Source: an uncultured Saprospiraceae bacterium
Lineage (GTDB): Bacteria; Bacteroidota; Bacteroidia; Chitinophagales; Saprospiraceae
DNA length: 64,000 bases
Assembly: GCA_938002665.1 (NCBI GenBank)
Contig: CALLAE010000040.1
Coordinates: forward strand, 1-64,000
Direction: 5' to 3'
Positions 52,024-60,810 of this stretch are shown here, piece by piece. The notes under the pieces were generated by a model that saw nothing but the letters and a program-made list of their open reading frames with translations, did no database searches and had not been told where the DNA came from. Position numbers and translations under genes: made by a program. Each line of letters opens with the position of its first letter. The first letter of the stretch is position 1.

Positions 52024-53379
52024 ATGCGCAACACAATTTCAGTTTGCTTTCTTCTGTGTCTTTTTAATTGCCTAATTATTCATGCTCAGCAGGATTGTGA
52101 GGATGGGATGATATCTGAGGTGTATAACATCACTTTGTGTCCTGGAGAGTCTTACCTAGGATATGATTCTAGTGGTGTCTACTATGACACTATAGCTATT
52201 AGTCCTCATTGTGATTTGATCAGAACTTACTTTATTTCTGTATTCTCCTTAGCCCCGAAAACAATAGTAGGTATTGGCAATAACTTTTGTGATGAGATAA
52301 CTCAAGACTCATTATTTCTGATTGCACCCTTCGATGCCGTAGGTGGATGCAACTATATACCTGAGATAAATTTGCCAAATTTTGATGGAATCCTTCTCAT
52401 AGACACCATTTGCTTTGCTCAAAGTGATATGACTTTAGAGCCAGGTTTTTATTTTGATCTTGATACTACCAATCCTAATTGTGATTCTTCTACTTTACTT
52501 ATTGTGGTTCCAGTTCCTGAGAATACTTCAAGTTCCTATTCTATCTGTGCATTAGAAGATTTCCCAATGGCACTAATAGACACTACTGGGCAAGAAATAA
52601 CTGACGTCGGCTTGTATGCTGTAGAAAGGACTACAGCGGCTGGCTGCTCTTATATAGAAGAAGTGGAAATTACATCAGCAATTGTTCCAGCAGATATAAC
52701 TTTAGACACCACCATCTGCTCAGGCGCTTATCTATATGGACTCACTGAGACTGGGACTTATACAGTGGAAAGAAAAGATATCAATGGATGCAGCTACGAT
52801 ATTTATCTAAATCTCACAGTACGACCTCCAGTACCAGATATTAGAACTAATGTGACCATTTGTGAAAGTGACTTTGATGGTACCATACCTGAGCCCATAG
52901 AAAGGATAAACTCTAATGGCTGTCCATACTTAGAAATTTTAGATCTAACAATTCTAATGGAATCTAACTCAATAATCACGGCCGAGATCTGCGATGGTGA
53001 AGAATTCAATGGTTATACCGTAACAGGCAACTACACAGATATTCTGATAGCTGCAAATGGCTGCGATAGTATCATCACAACAGAGCTAACCGTGATCCCC
53101 CTTGCTGATTGTGATACTGCAGTAAAAGATACAGAACTTCCATATGAGTTCTCACTTACCCCTAACCCCTCTCATGGTACAATAAGAATAAGCAGCGTAT
53201 CGCCAATAAACAATTCTGGCTACAAAATAGTAGACATGCTAGGAAAGACAGTAATGAGTGCACTCCATCTACCTGACAATAACACCATTGATATTTCCAG
53301 CCTATCGAATGGCACTTATCTCTTTACATTAAAAAGAGCGGGAGCCAGAGATCGTGCAAAAATGATAGTCAAATTGTAA
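52024..53379 (+). CDS. T9SS-secreted Cys-patterned repeat protein
   Basis: The 451-residue protein has a signal peptide (1-22, ending IIHAQ). About five or six ~60-70-residue beta-modules follow. Each has a Cys-based pattern: VGIGNNFCDEI ... GGCNYIPEINL, ITLDTTICSGAYLYGLTETGTYTVERKDINGCSYDIYLNLTV and ITAEICDGEEFNGYTVTGNYTDILIAANGCDSIITTELTV. A type A T9SS sorting domain (about 375-451) follows, with FSLTPNPSHGTIRISSV and the end SNGTYLFTLKRAGARDRAKMIVK. These modules are common in large Bacteroidota adhesins; here only a short array remains. It is probably a surface-exposed adhesive or structural protein. It is monocistronic, with a strong terminator. Confidence 0.87.
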   Translation: MRNTISVCFLLCLFNCLIIHAQQDCEDGMISEVYNITLCPGESYLGYDSSGVYYDTIAISPHCDLIRTYFISVFSLAPKTIVGIGNNFCDEITQDSLFLIAPFDAVGGCNYIPEINLPNFDGILLIDTICFAQSDMTLEPGFYFDLDTTNPNCDSSTLLIVVPVPENTSSSYSICALEDFPMALIDTTGQEITDVGLYAVERTTAAGCSYIEEVEITSAIVPADITLDTTICSGAYLYGLTETGTYTVERKDINGCSYDIYLNLTVRPPVPDIRTNVTICESDFDGTIPEPIERINSNGCPYLEILDLTILMESNSIITAEICDGEEFNGYTVTGNYTDILIAANGCDSIITTELTVIPLADCDTAVKDTELPYEFSLTPNPSHGTIRISSVSPINNSGYKIVDMLGKTVMSALHLPDNNTIDISSLSNGTYLFTLKRAGARDRAKMIVKL

Positions 53380-53388
53380 AAACAAAAA

Positions 53389-53420
53389 AAGGGCTTTCAG
53401 CATGATGCCGAAAGCCCTTA
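53389..53420. terminator. Bidirectional terminator between convergent genes
   Basis: An 8-bp stem (GGGCTTTC, 53391-53398, with GAAAGCCC, 53410-53417), extendable to 11 bp, is flanked by an A run on the left and a T-rich tract on the right. Confidence 0.9.
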
Positions 53421-53446
53421 TATTATTTTTTATAAAGCTATACTAC

Positions 53447-55600
53447 TTACTCGCATTGCTGATAGAAGAAATGATTTCCACAAGTCTTCATGAAATGCAA
53501 CTGACAAGTATTTGGACCAGTTATTCTAAAAGCTTCTAAGTCTTTAGCATCTACAGGATCTAACTTTCTATATACAGTCTGATGTGTTCTTTTAGTACCC
53601 ATGTTACCTGATACCCCTCTAGGTACTCTCACTGATGACACTGAACTAGCACTTACATCCTTCCATCCATTCTCGAATCCTAACTGCTTGCTTATCCCAT
53701 CTAGGAATCGTCTTTCGCTTGCAGACCCTTTATACTTAGCGTTTAACTTATTGTAGAATCCACTAGCATCTAGTGAGTGAGAATTACCATACTCTGGTGC
53801 TCTACCTAAGACTTTCAGTGTCTTTGGAGCAGGACCTGGAGGAATTCTGAAAACAGGATTAGTCAAGTCATCACAATTACACGTAGGCGCTGGTGGTGGC
53901 GGTGGCGGAGGTGGTGTTTTCTCTACAACCACTGGTGGCGGTGGCGGTGGTGGTGTGCCTCCACATCCTTTTAGTAAAAACCATAGTAATGGAATCAATA
54001 ATAACAATAGCAGAGGCCAGAATTTCAAACAACCTCCTGCTGCTGCTTTTTCTGCTACTGGAGCAGCAGCTGCTACAGGAACTACTTTAGGTGGAGGAGG
54101 AGGTGGTACGACTTTTTTAGGTGGAGGAGGTGGCGGCGTCTTTTTGACTGCTACCTTCTTCTCTACTTTCTTAGTTACAACTGGTGCCGCTGCTGCTGCT
54201 ACTACCGGTGCTACCCAAGCCACAGTTTCCTGTACTTCCTTGGACATACATGATCTACCTACTTCTCTACCAGTGCCATCTTTTAGGACATTGATGAAAT
54301 ACTTACCTTTTTTGATAGTAGAGTATCTCTTTTCATTTTCCATGTTAGCTATGCAATGCTTGAGCTCATCAGCTCTTCCAGCTTCACTCGCAAAACCTTC
54401 ACTTCTCAGCCTTACTGAGCCATCTTTCTTATAGACTGCAAAATAAAACTGTCCGTCATCACCTTTGAATGTGGCTATATTATTTTTAGCATCAGTGATC
54501 TTATGCCCTTTGTAGGCATCGCACTTTAGATAGTCATCTTCTTTGACTTTACTTTTGGTTTCTTTGAGTACATTTCGCTTTTCTCCTATGACTTTTCTAC
54601 TCTTCTCTACTCCTTTACCCCTGCTTTTCTCTATACCTAAACTTCTACTTTTCTCTACCGCCTTTCCTCTACTCTTCTCTACTCCAGCACTTCTGCTTTT
54701 CTCTCCAAGATCATTTCTAGTTTCTCCTATTACCTTTCTACTCTTTTCTCCCAGATCATTTCTAGTCTCGCTGATAATTTTACCAGTAGCCAAACCACCT
54801 GCTGCACTAGCACCTTGGGCAACGCCTGATGGAGCAGAAGTACTCCCTGTTTTGTTCAGGCAACTCCTTCCAACCTCATTCCCGCTCTTATCTTTTAATA
54901 CCATCATGAAATACTTGCCTTTTTCCAACATAGTATACATGCTGTCGTCATTATGATACTTTAGTACACCTGACAACTCCTGGTCTCTATTTTTTGCAGT
55001 CTCAAAACCTTCACTTCTCAACTTTACACTGCCATCTACATTATATAAGGCGAAGTAGTATTGACCATTTTCATGCTTGAACATGGCCACATTATTCTTT
55101 TTATCATTTATAGTATGACCTTCATACTCCTTACAAGGAAGATAATCATCTTCTTTATCCTCAGCTTTTAGGATATCTCCTCCAGCTGCGGACCCAACTG
55201 CAGCAGCAACTCTTGCTGTTCCAGCAGCAGATTTCCCAGACATAAATGCAGCTAGTGCAGCATCTGCATCGGCTTTTGTTTTATAAGCCCCAGATTTTGC
55301 AATTTCTTGGTGGTTCCCAGCTTTGAGACTTAAGAAAAAACGCTTCATCTGTTCTACTACAGTCCATCTTTCAGTAAGTGTTTTGTTCTTATTGACAGAC
55401 GTCATGCCATTGTCTCTGGCTTTCTCTGAACTGTAGCCTTCACTTCTCATGAAAACTTTTCCTGCACTATCTAAAAGTGCAAAATAAAACTGCCCGTCAT
55501 GCTTAAATGTCGAAAATCCCTTAAGAAAATCTGAAGCGGGGTGGCCTTCATACTTAGAGAGGCCCAAATAATCGTCCTCTTTAAAATTCTTATTGTCCAT
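53447..55600 (-). CDS. Three-module DUF1508-like protein with KSR repeats, transmembrane segment and C-terminal domain
   Basis: The 717-residue product has no signal peptide. Three DUF1508 (YegP/UPF0339)-like modules lie at about 7-120, 149-248 and 353-454. Each shows EDDYLxCxxYxGH, FKxxDGQFYFAxxxxDGSVxLRSEGFxxxxxRxxEL and a GKYFxxVLKDxxGxEVGRS end. Residues 273-352 form a tract of KSR-containing repeats (VEKSRGKAVEKSRSLGIEKSRGKGVEKSRK). A Pro/Ala/Val-rich linker has PPPPPP blocks (488-520). A membrane helix (about 524-544, LKFWPLLLLLLIPLLWFLL) precedes a second Pro-rich block and a C-terminal domain (about 574-717) with Cys-x-Cys at 574-576 and YGNSHSLDASGFYNKLNAKYKG. Topology is probably modules inside, C-terminal domain outside. 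The role is unknown. Confidence 0.85.
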   Translation of the reverse strand: MDNKNFKEDDYLGLSKYEGHPASDFLKGFSTFKHDGQFYFALLDSAGKVFMRSEGYSSEKARDNGMTSVNKNKTLTERWTVVEQMKRFFLSLKAGNHQEIAKSGAYKTKADADAALAAFMSGKSAAGTARVAAAVGSAAGGDILKAEDKEDDYLPCKEYEGHTINDKKNNVAMFKHENGQYYFALYNVDGSVKLRSEGFETAKNRDQELSGVLKYHNDDSMYTMLEKGKYFMMVLKDKSGNEVGRSCLNKTGSTSAPSGVAQGASAAGGLATGKIISETRNDLGEKSRKVIGETRNDLGEKSRSAGVEKSRGKAVEKSRSLGIEKSRGKGVEKSRKVIGEKRNVLKETKSKVKEDDYLKCDAYKGHKITDAKNNIATFKGDDGQFYFAVYKKDGSVRLRSEGFASEAGRADELKHCIANMENEKRYSTIKKGKYFINVLKDGTGREVGRSCMSKEVQETVAWVAPVVAAAAAPVVTKKVEKKVAVKKTPPPPPPKKVVPPPPPPKVVPVAAAAPVAEKAAAGGCLKFWPLLLLLLIPLLWFLLKGCGGTPPPPPPPVVVEKTPPPPPPPPAPTCNCDDLTNPVFRIPPGPAPKTLKVLGRAPEYGNSHSLDASGFYNKLNAKYKGSASERRFLDGISKQLGFENGWKDVSASSVSSVRVPRGVSGNMGTKRTHQTVYRKLDPVDAKDLEAFRITGPNTCQLHFMKTCGNHFFYQQCE
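54535..54784 (-). repeat. Tandem repeat tract encoding KSR motifs
   Basis: This part of the DUF1508-like gene repeats short units encoding EKSR/GVEKSRG in imperfect tandem, nine EKSR/EKR-type occurrences in about 80 codons. The DNA repeats are degenerate, so recent slippage is not obvious. Confidence 0.8.
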
Positions 55601-55952
55601 TGTAGTAGATAGTTAGATAGATATTAAAAAAAATTTAATATGTGCCATATAAGATAGCAAATTTTCAAAACAACTTATCAATTCAATGAATACTAAGTTG
55701 TTGAGAAGCTTATATATTAGTGACTAATCAAATATATATTGGTCACCTTTTTACTTTGTTCTTCTTGGGTTTTTAACCTTTCGTTTTCCTTTTTAATAAA
55801 AGGAGTCAGTTTTAATTCAGGTCGACATTCTAGGTGGTGTGAATATATTATTGAAGACCAGCAATTACTGATCTATTCAGTATGAACATCAAATTTCATA
55901 CCAATTTTTCACAACTAACTCTAAAAGTGTTGTTTATATATAATATAATAAT
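55601..55952. other. AT-rich divergent intergenic region
   Basis: These 352 bases lie upstream of the DUF1508-like gene and downstream of the DUF1684 gene. They include a 9-bp inverted repeat (GTGACTAAT, 55720-55728, with ATTGGTCAC, 55738-55746, one G-T pair) followed by a short T run on the plus strand. No ORF is supported and no exact -7 box is found. Confidence 0.4.
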
Positions 55953-56840
55953 CTAATGTGTCTTTCTCTCTCCCACTAATAACTCCACATCCAATACATT
56001 TTTCTCGGGCGGAAGTGGGCAGGTAGCGAAATCAGAGAAGGCACAAGGTGGGTTTTGTAAGAGGTTGAAATCTAGGATGGTTGTCGTCTTTCCTTCACTA
56101 GGCTTTTTAGGATATAAAAATCTGCCACCACCATAAGTAGCAGCTCCATTAGTTGCATCCCCCAGAATGACGAAGTAATTTTCAGTTCCTTCATCTAGAG
56201 CTACTATCGTGTGCTCCTTCCCATTCAGAGTAAAGGTCAACTCAGCCGCCACAGGAAAATCATTTACATTACCGATGACATTGGTGATAGATACTGTTTC
56301 TTCTTTTTCTGGTACAGTCACCTTTGCAGTAACCTTGTAAGTAGGATTAATATCACAATAGGGAATGCCTTTAAACTGTAATCGTTGGTCTGCTAGGGTA
56401 TCCTTTAGACGGATGCCATACTTCTCTCCCCTTTTGATAATATACCAATAGAGTGATTTGTGATTAACGACTGTGGGTGGATAACTGACATCCACAACGC
56501 CTCCCATATATTCCTTACCCTCGGAACTTACCTGCACACCTTCCACCTTACCAAAGAACACTTCTCCCCCTTGCAACTGATAGGCACCAATGGTCTCCGT
56601 TTCTATCCTTGGAAAAATAATTTTATTATCCTCTGCCGCTCCTATAGTATTGACGCCGTCGCTCAGCCAGTGTAAGTCGATAACAGAGAGCCATCCCTCA
56701 GGCTTTCTAAGTTCTGTGACTCTTTCAGCACGTGCGGCCTCTACAGCTTTTACATAATCAGCCAATTCCTCTTGTGAGAGGTTTACCTTCTTGTTGCATG
56801 AAGCAAAAAGCAGTGCTAGTATCAGGAGGAGCATTCTCAT
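55953..56840 (-). CDS. DUF1684 lipoprotein
   Basis: The 295-residue lipoprotein (lipobox LFASC, Cys15) carries the full DUF1684 pattern: WLSVIDLHWLSDGVNTIGA, VNHKSLYWYIIKRGEKYGIRLKD, FKGIPYCDINPTYKVTAKV, and the strong signature NYFVILGDATNGAATYGGGRFLY followed by ILDFNLLQNPPCAFSDFATCPLPPEKN. The signature's two Cys and Asp residues may bind metal. The family is widespread and uncharacterised. The start overlaps the alaS stop by 4 bases (ATGA), so the two are translationally coupled, though a link to aminoacylation is not implied. Confidence 0.92.
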   Translation of the reverse strand: MRMLLLILALLFASCNKKVNLSQEELADYVKAVEAARAERVTELRKPEGWLSVIDLHWLSDGVNTIGAAEDNKIIFPRIETETIGAYQLQGGEVFFGKVEGVQVSSEGKEYMGGVVDVSYPPTVVNHKSLYWYIIKRGEKYGIRLKDTLADQRLQFKGIPYCDINPTYKVTAKVTVPEKEETVSITNVIGNVNDFPVAAELTFTLNGKEHTIVALDEGTENYFVILGDATNGAATYGGGRFLYPKKPSEGKTTTILDFNLLQNPPCAFSDFATCPLPPEKNVLDVELLVGERKTH

Positions 56841-59461
56841 ATCAGCAGTCCTTTGATTTTAGCTAGAGCAGCTGGGATACCTTCTGACTTACTTCCGCCT
56901 GCTGTTGCAAAAAATGCTTGTCCACCACCTCCGCCATTGATTTCCTTAGCGACCTCTCTCACTATATTTCCAGCATTCCACCCCTTACTCTCTACTAGGC
57001 TTTTGCTGATCATGATCATGAGCTGTGGTTTGCCATTAGATTCTAGACCTAAGGCATAGACGCCAGCACCCATCTCTTTCTCTAGACCGAAGAGTAAGGA
57101 CTTAGCAGCCTTACTATCGCCTAGTTCTATCTGCTCAGATAAGAAATTGTAACCATCCTCGGAAGCTATCTTATCCTTTAGCGTTCCCTTTATATCGCCT
57201 ACTTTCTCACTTTGTAATTTTTCTATTTGCTTTTTCAGTGCTTTATTCTCGTCTATTAGTTCATTGACTGAGCTTGCGATATCCTTAGGATTCTTAAAGA
57301 GCGCGGCAATACTGGAAAGCTCTGCTAGTTTGTCAGAGTAATACTGCTCAGTTGCTAGAGAGGTGATGGCCGTAATTCTTCTCACACCTGCAGCTATCCC
57401 CGTCTCAGAAACTATTTTGAAATGACCTATCTGTCCTGTATGATTTACATGACAGCCTCCACACAACTCTCTAGAATAGTCTTTATCAAAGGTTATCATC
57501 CGTACTGAGTCCCCGTACTTTTCTCCAAAGAGCATCATCGCACCGGCAGCCTTCGCCTCATCTATCGGCATGGCTCTATTTTCTTCCAGTGGGATATTGG
57601 CTCTGATTTTTTCGTTGACTATCTGCTCTACTTCTTTGATCTGTTCCTCAGTCATTTTTTCAAAGTGGGAAAAATCAAATCGCAATAAATCTTTCTTCAC
57701 CAGTGAGCCTTTCTGCTGCACATGGGTGCCTAGTACCGAGCGCAGAGCAGCATGCATGAGATGGGTCGCCGTGTGATTATTTTCTGTCAGGGATCTGTCA
57801 TCACTTTTTATCTGTGCAGAAATTGTATCACTAATATTTTCTGGTATCGTATCTATGTAGTGGATGATGACATTATTTTCCTTTTTGGTATCCAGAACTT
57901 TTATCTCTTTAGTACCGACCATCAAGGTACCCGTATCGCCTACTTGGCCACCACCCTCAGGATAGAAAGGTGTCTTGTCTAGGATCAATTGATTGAAAGC
58001 AGTGCCCTTTTCTTTTATAACTCTGTACTTCAGTGCACTGATGTTGTCAGCCGTATGCTCTTCATAACCGACAAACTCTGTTTCTGTGCCTTCTTTCACT
58101 ACTACCCAATCTCCTACTTCTTTAGATGCGTCTTCTCTACCTCTTCTCTTCTGCTCTGCTAGCGCTGCTTCAAAACCTTTCTCATCTACCCTCCAGCCTT
58201 TCTCTTCCGCAACCAGTCTAGTAAGGTCAAAAGGAAAACCGTAAGTATCATACAACTCAAAGGCATCTCTTCCACTCAGCGTACCATCATCTATTTTCAA
58301 GGCATCCAGCCGCTTAAGCCCATCCTCTAGTGTTCTCAAAAAAGATTTTTCTTCTTCCAAAATTACTTTGGTCACAAAAGCTTCCTGAGCTTTGAGATCA
58401 GGGAAGATATCAGCAAACTGATCTGCCAACATCGGCGTCAAGGTATGGAAGAAAGGCTCTTTGATATTGAGAAAAGAATAAATGTACCTGACTGCTCTCC
58501 TGAGAATTCTTCTGATCACATAGCCTGCACCTGTATTACTAGGCAACTCTCCGTCTGCAATGGTAAAGGCAACTGCTCTGATATGATCAGTCACTACCCT
58601 CATCGCAATATCAGTCATGTGGTCACCGCTATAATCCCCGGTATACTTGATTCCAGTTTTTTCTTCTAGATACTCGATATAAGGCGTAAAGAGGTCAGAA
58701 TCATAATTAGCTGTCTTATTCTGGATAATCATACAGAGCCGCTCAAAACCCATTCCTGTATCTATATGCTTAGCAGGAAGTGTTTCTAACTGGCCGTCCG
58801 CCTTTCTGTTGTATTGTATAAAGACCAGATTCCAGATCTCTATCACCATGGGATCATCCATATTGACCAAGTCCTTGCCTGGGTTGGCTGCCCGCTCTGC
58901 TTCAGACCGCATATCAAAGTGGATCTCACTACATGGACCACAAGGACCAGTATCACCCATCTCCCAGAAGTTATCCTTCTTATCGAAGTATAGAATTCTC
59001 TCTTGAGGCACATACTTCTTCCAGAAGTTCACCGCTTCTTCATCTGCCCCAGTCCCATCTATCTTATCGCCTTCAAAGACAGTTATATATATTCGTTCCT
59101 TTTCGAGACCGTAGACATTAGTCAATAGATCCCATGCATACTCTATAGCTTCTTCTTTAAAGTAATCACCGAAAGACCAGTTGCCTAGCATTTCGAACAT
59201 GGTATGGTGGTAAGAATCTCTACCGACTTCCTCTAAGTCATTATGCTTACCCGAGACACGGAGGCACTTTTGAGTATCCCCTACTCTGGTGTCCTTGGCG
59301 ATCTGATGTCCCAGAAAGAAATCCTTGAACTGATTCATCCCTGCATTAGTAAACATCAAGGTAGGGTCATCCTTTACCACTATAGGTGCTGAAGGAACTA
59401 TAGCATGGCCTTTGGATTCGAAATACTCCAAAAACTTACTTCTTATCTCTGCTGACTTCAT
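56837..59461 (-). CDS. alaS: Alanyl-tRNA synthetase
   Basis: The 874-residue class II synthetase charges tRNA-Ala and edits mischarged Ser/Gly. Motifs are in order: the start IRSKFLEYFESKGHAIVPSAPIV with DPTLMFTNAGMNQFKDFFLG, FEMLGNWSFGDYFKEEAIEYAWDLLT, the GGGQVGDTGTL strand of the editing-domain onset, HTATHLMHAALR (zinc/editing His pair), and ELCGGCHVNHTGQIGHFKI (Cys-x-x-x-His). The C-Ala domain ends GGGGGQAFFATAGGSKSEGIPAALAKIKGLL. Length is normal. It diverges from the M23 peptidase gene, an arrangement common in Bacteroidota. Confidence 0.98.
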   Translation of the reverse strand: MKSAEIRSKFLEYFESKGHAIVPSAPIVVKDDPTLMFTNAGMNQFKDFFLGHQIAKDTRVGDTQKCLRVSGKHNDLEEVGRDSYHHTMFEMLGNWSFGDYFKEEAIEYAWDLLTNVYGLEKERIYITVFEGDKIDGTGADEEAVNFWKKYVPQERILYFDKKDNFWEMGDTGPCGPCSEIHFDMRSEAERAANPGKDLVNMDDPMVIEIWNLVFIQYNRKADGQLETLPAKHIDTGMGFERLCMIIQNKTANYDSDLFTPYIEYLEEKTGIKYTGDYSGDHMTDIAMRVVTDHIRAVAFTIADGELPSNTGAGYVIRRILRRAVRYIYSFLNIKEPFFHTLTPMLADQFADIFPDLKAQEAFVTKVILEEEKSFLRTLEDGLKRLDALKIDDGTLSGRDAFELYDTYGFPFDLTRLVAEEKGWRVDEKGFEAALAEQKRRGREDASKEVGDWVVVKEGTETEFVGYEEHTADNISALKYRVIKEKGTAFNQLILDKTPFYPEGGGQVGDTGTLMVGTKEIKVLDTKKENNVIIHYIDTIPENISDTISAQIKSDDRSLTENNHTATHLMHAALRSVLGTHVQQKGSLVKKDLLRFDFSHFEKMTEEQIKEVEQIVNEKIRANIPLEENRAMPIDEAKAAGAMMLFGEKYGDSVRMITFDKDYSRELCGGCHVNHTGQIGHFKIVSETGIAAGVRRITAITSLATEQYYSDKLAELSSIAALFKNPKDIASSVNELIDENKALKKQIEKLQSEKVGDIKGTLKDKIASEDGYNFLSEQIELGDSKAAKSLLFGLEKEMGAGVYALGLESNGKPQLMIMISKSLVESKGWNAGNIVREVAKEINGGGGGQAFFATAGGSKSEGIPAALAKIKGLLI

Positions 59462-59719
59462 TATTTTACTTGACCTAATATTATATTAAATAATTATTAT
59501 ATATTTATATTACTACAAATCAATAGATTATACGTGTTTAAACTAATGATTTCCTTTAGTTAATACATAGATTAAAATCCTATATGAAAGATTTTAATGA
59601 GACAAAAATTATGATTTTCACTTATTGAAACCTATTTTCGTCAGCGCAAAGAATCCACCCGTGAGTATATCCTCTTTAACGTTAGTCAAAACTACTAATT
59701 CTAATATTGCTTAATTAGC

Positions 59720-60703
59720 ATGCGAAGAGAGAAATACGTATTTAATAAGAGTACCCTCCAATACGAGAAAGAACACAAAACCCTAAAGCAAAAGGTAACT
59801 AAAGTAATAGGCTTTACAGCCATAGTGCTTCTTTGCTCCCTAGGTCTTTATACAGCAGCATATACAGTTATTCCTACGCCGAAAGAATTATCTATGAAAC
59901 GGGAGATGGGTCAGATGGAGTACCAATTTGCGACCCTTAGTTCTGATTTTGAAAAGATATCCAGCAAACTAGAAAACCTTCAGACCAAAGATGCTGAAGT
60001 GCACAGAATGATCTTCGGTATAGATCCTATAGACGAGTCTATATGGGATGGTGGTACAGGAGGTAGCGAAGCAGATCAATACTTTACCTCAGTAACTAAC
60101 TCAGAGCAATACATCTCTGATGCTAAAGAAAAGGTCAACAAACTAGAATACAAACTAGAGTTACAGCGTAGCTCACTCGATACCATCTTTGCACTTGCTA
60201 AGCAAAGAGAAGAAAAACTAGCTTCTATCCCATCTATCAAGCCTGTACAAGAAGACAGACTGAAAAGAAAGATGAGACACATGTCTGGTTATGGGCTTAG
60301 AATACATCCTGTCCATAAAGTGAACAAGTTTCACAAAGGCATAGACTTTACAGCACCTAGAGGTACTGCTATCCAGGCTACTGGTAAAGGCGTTGTGAAA
60401 AGAGTACAAAAAAGAAAAATAGGCTATGGTAACAATGTTCTTATAGATCATGGTTTTGGTTACACCACTATGTATGCACATATGGACGAGATCAGTGTGA
60501 AGAAAGGAGATAAGGTTACTAAAGGCCAGCAAATAGGAACGATAGGAAGTACAGGAACTTCTACTGCTCCGCACCTACATTACGAAGTAAGAATAAATGA
60601 TAGACCTGTCAATCCTATAGACTACTGTATGGATGGCTTGTCGCCAGAAGAATACCAAGAACTAGTTACAAGAGCCGCTGCTGCAAATCAGTCCTTTGAC
60701 TAG
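59720..60703 (+). CDS. M23 family metallopeptidase (membrane-anchored peptidoglycan hydrolase)
   Basis: The 327-residue protein has a cytoplasmic tail (1-27), a membrane segment (about 31-51, VIGFTAIVLLCSLGLYTAAYTV), a coiled-coil (about 65-165, LSSDFEKISSKLENLQTK, KEKVNKLEYKLELQRSS), and a C-terminal LytM/M23 domain (about 190-310). The active-site residues are HKGIDFTAPRGTAI (His and Asp), YTTMYAHMD (His) and APHLHYEVRIN (HxH). It cleaves peptidoglycan cross-links or activates an amidase. The gene lies divergent to alaS, the typical Bacteroidota pairing. It is monocistronic, with a downstream terminator. Confidence 0.95.
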   Translation: MRREKYVFNKSTLQYEKEHKTLKQKVTKVIGFTAIVLLCSLGLYTAAYTVIPTPKELSMKREMGQMEYQFATLSSDFEKISSKLENLQTKDAEVHRMIFGIDPIDESIWDGGTGGSEADQYFTSVTNSEQYISDAKEKVNKLEYKLELQRSSLDTIFALAKQREEKLASIPSIKPVQEDRLKRKMRHMSGYGLRIHPVHKVNKFHKGIDFTAPRGTAIQATGKGVVKRVQKRKIGYGNNVLIDHGFGYTTMYAHMDEISVKKGDKVTKGQQIGTIGSTGTSTAPHLHYEVRINDRPVNPIDYCMDGLSPEEYQELVTRAAAANQSFD

Positions 60704-60773
60704 TCTAAAATAAACCACTAACCAACTTATCGTTATATTCTAGTACTAGCAAGAATATAATAACCAAAACTCT

Positions 60774-60806
60774 AGCCATTCGCTCTCCCAAGTGAATGGC
60801 TTTTTT
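60774..60806. terminator. Rho-independent terminator of the M23 gene
   Basis: AGCCATTC (60774-60781) pairs with GAATGGCT (60794-60801), followed by a T run, 71 bases past the stop and just before the convergent PQQ-propeller gene's stop at 60811. Confidence 0.88.
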
Positions 60807-60810
60807 CTTG

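Noticed and set aside
53893-54956. Gly/Ala/Thr-rich and Leu/Ser/Phe-rich plus-strand ORFs.
   Set aside because: They are antisense shadows of the Pro-rich and KSR-repeat segments of the DUF1508-like gene.
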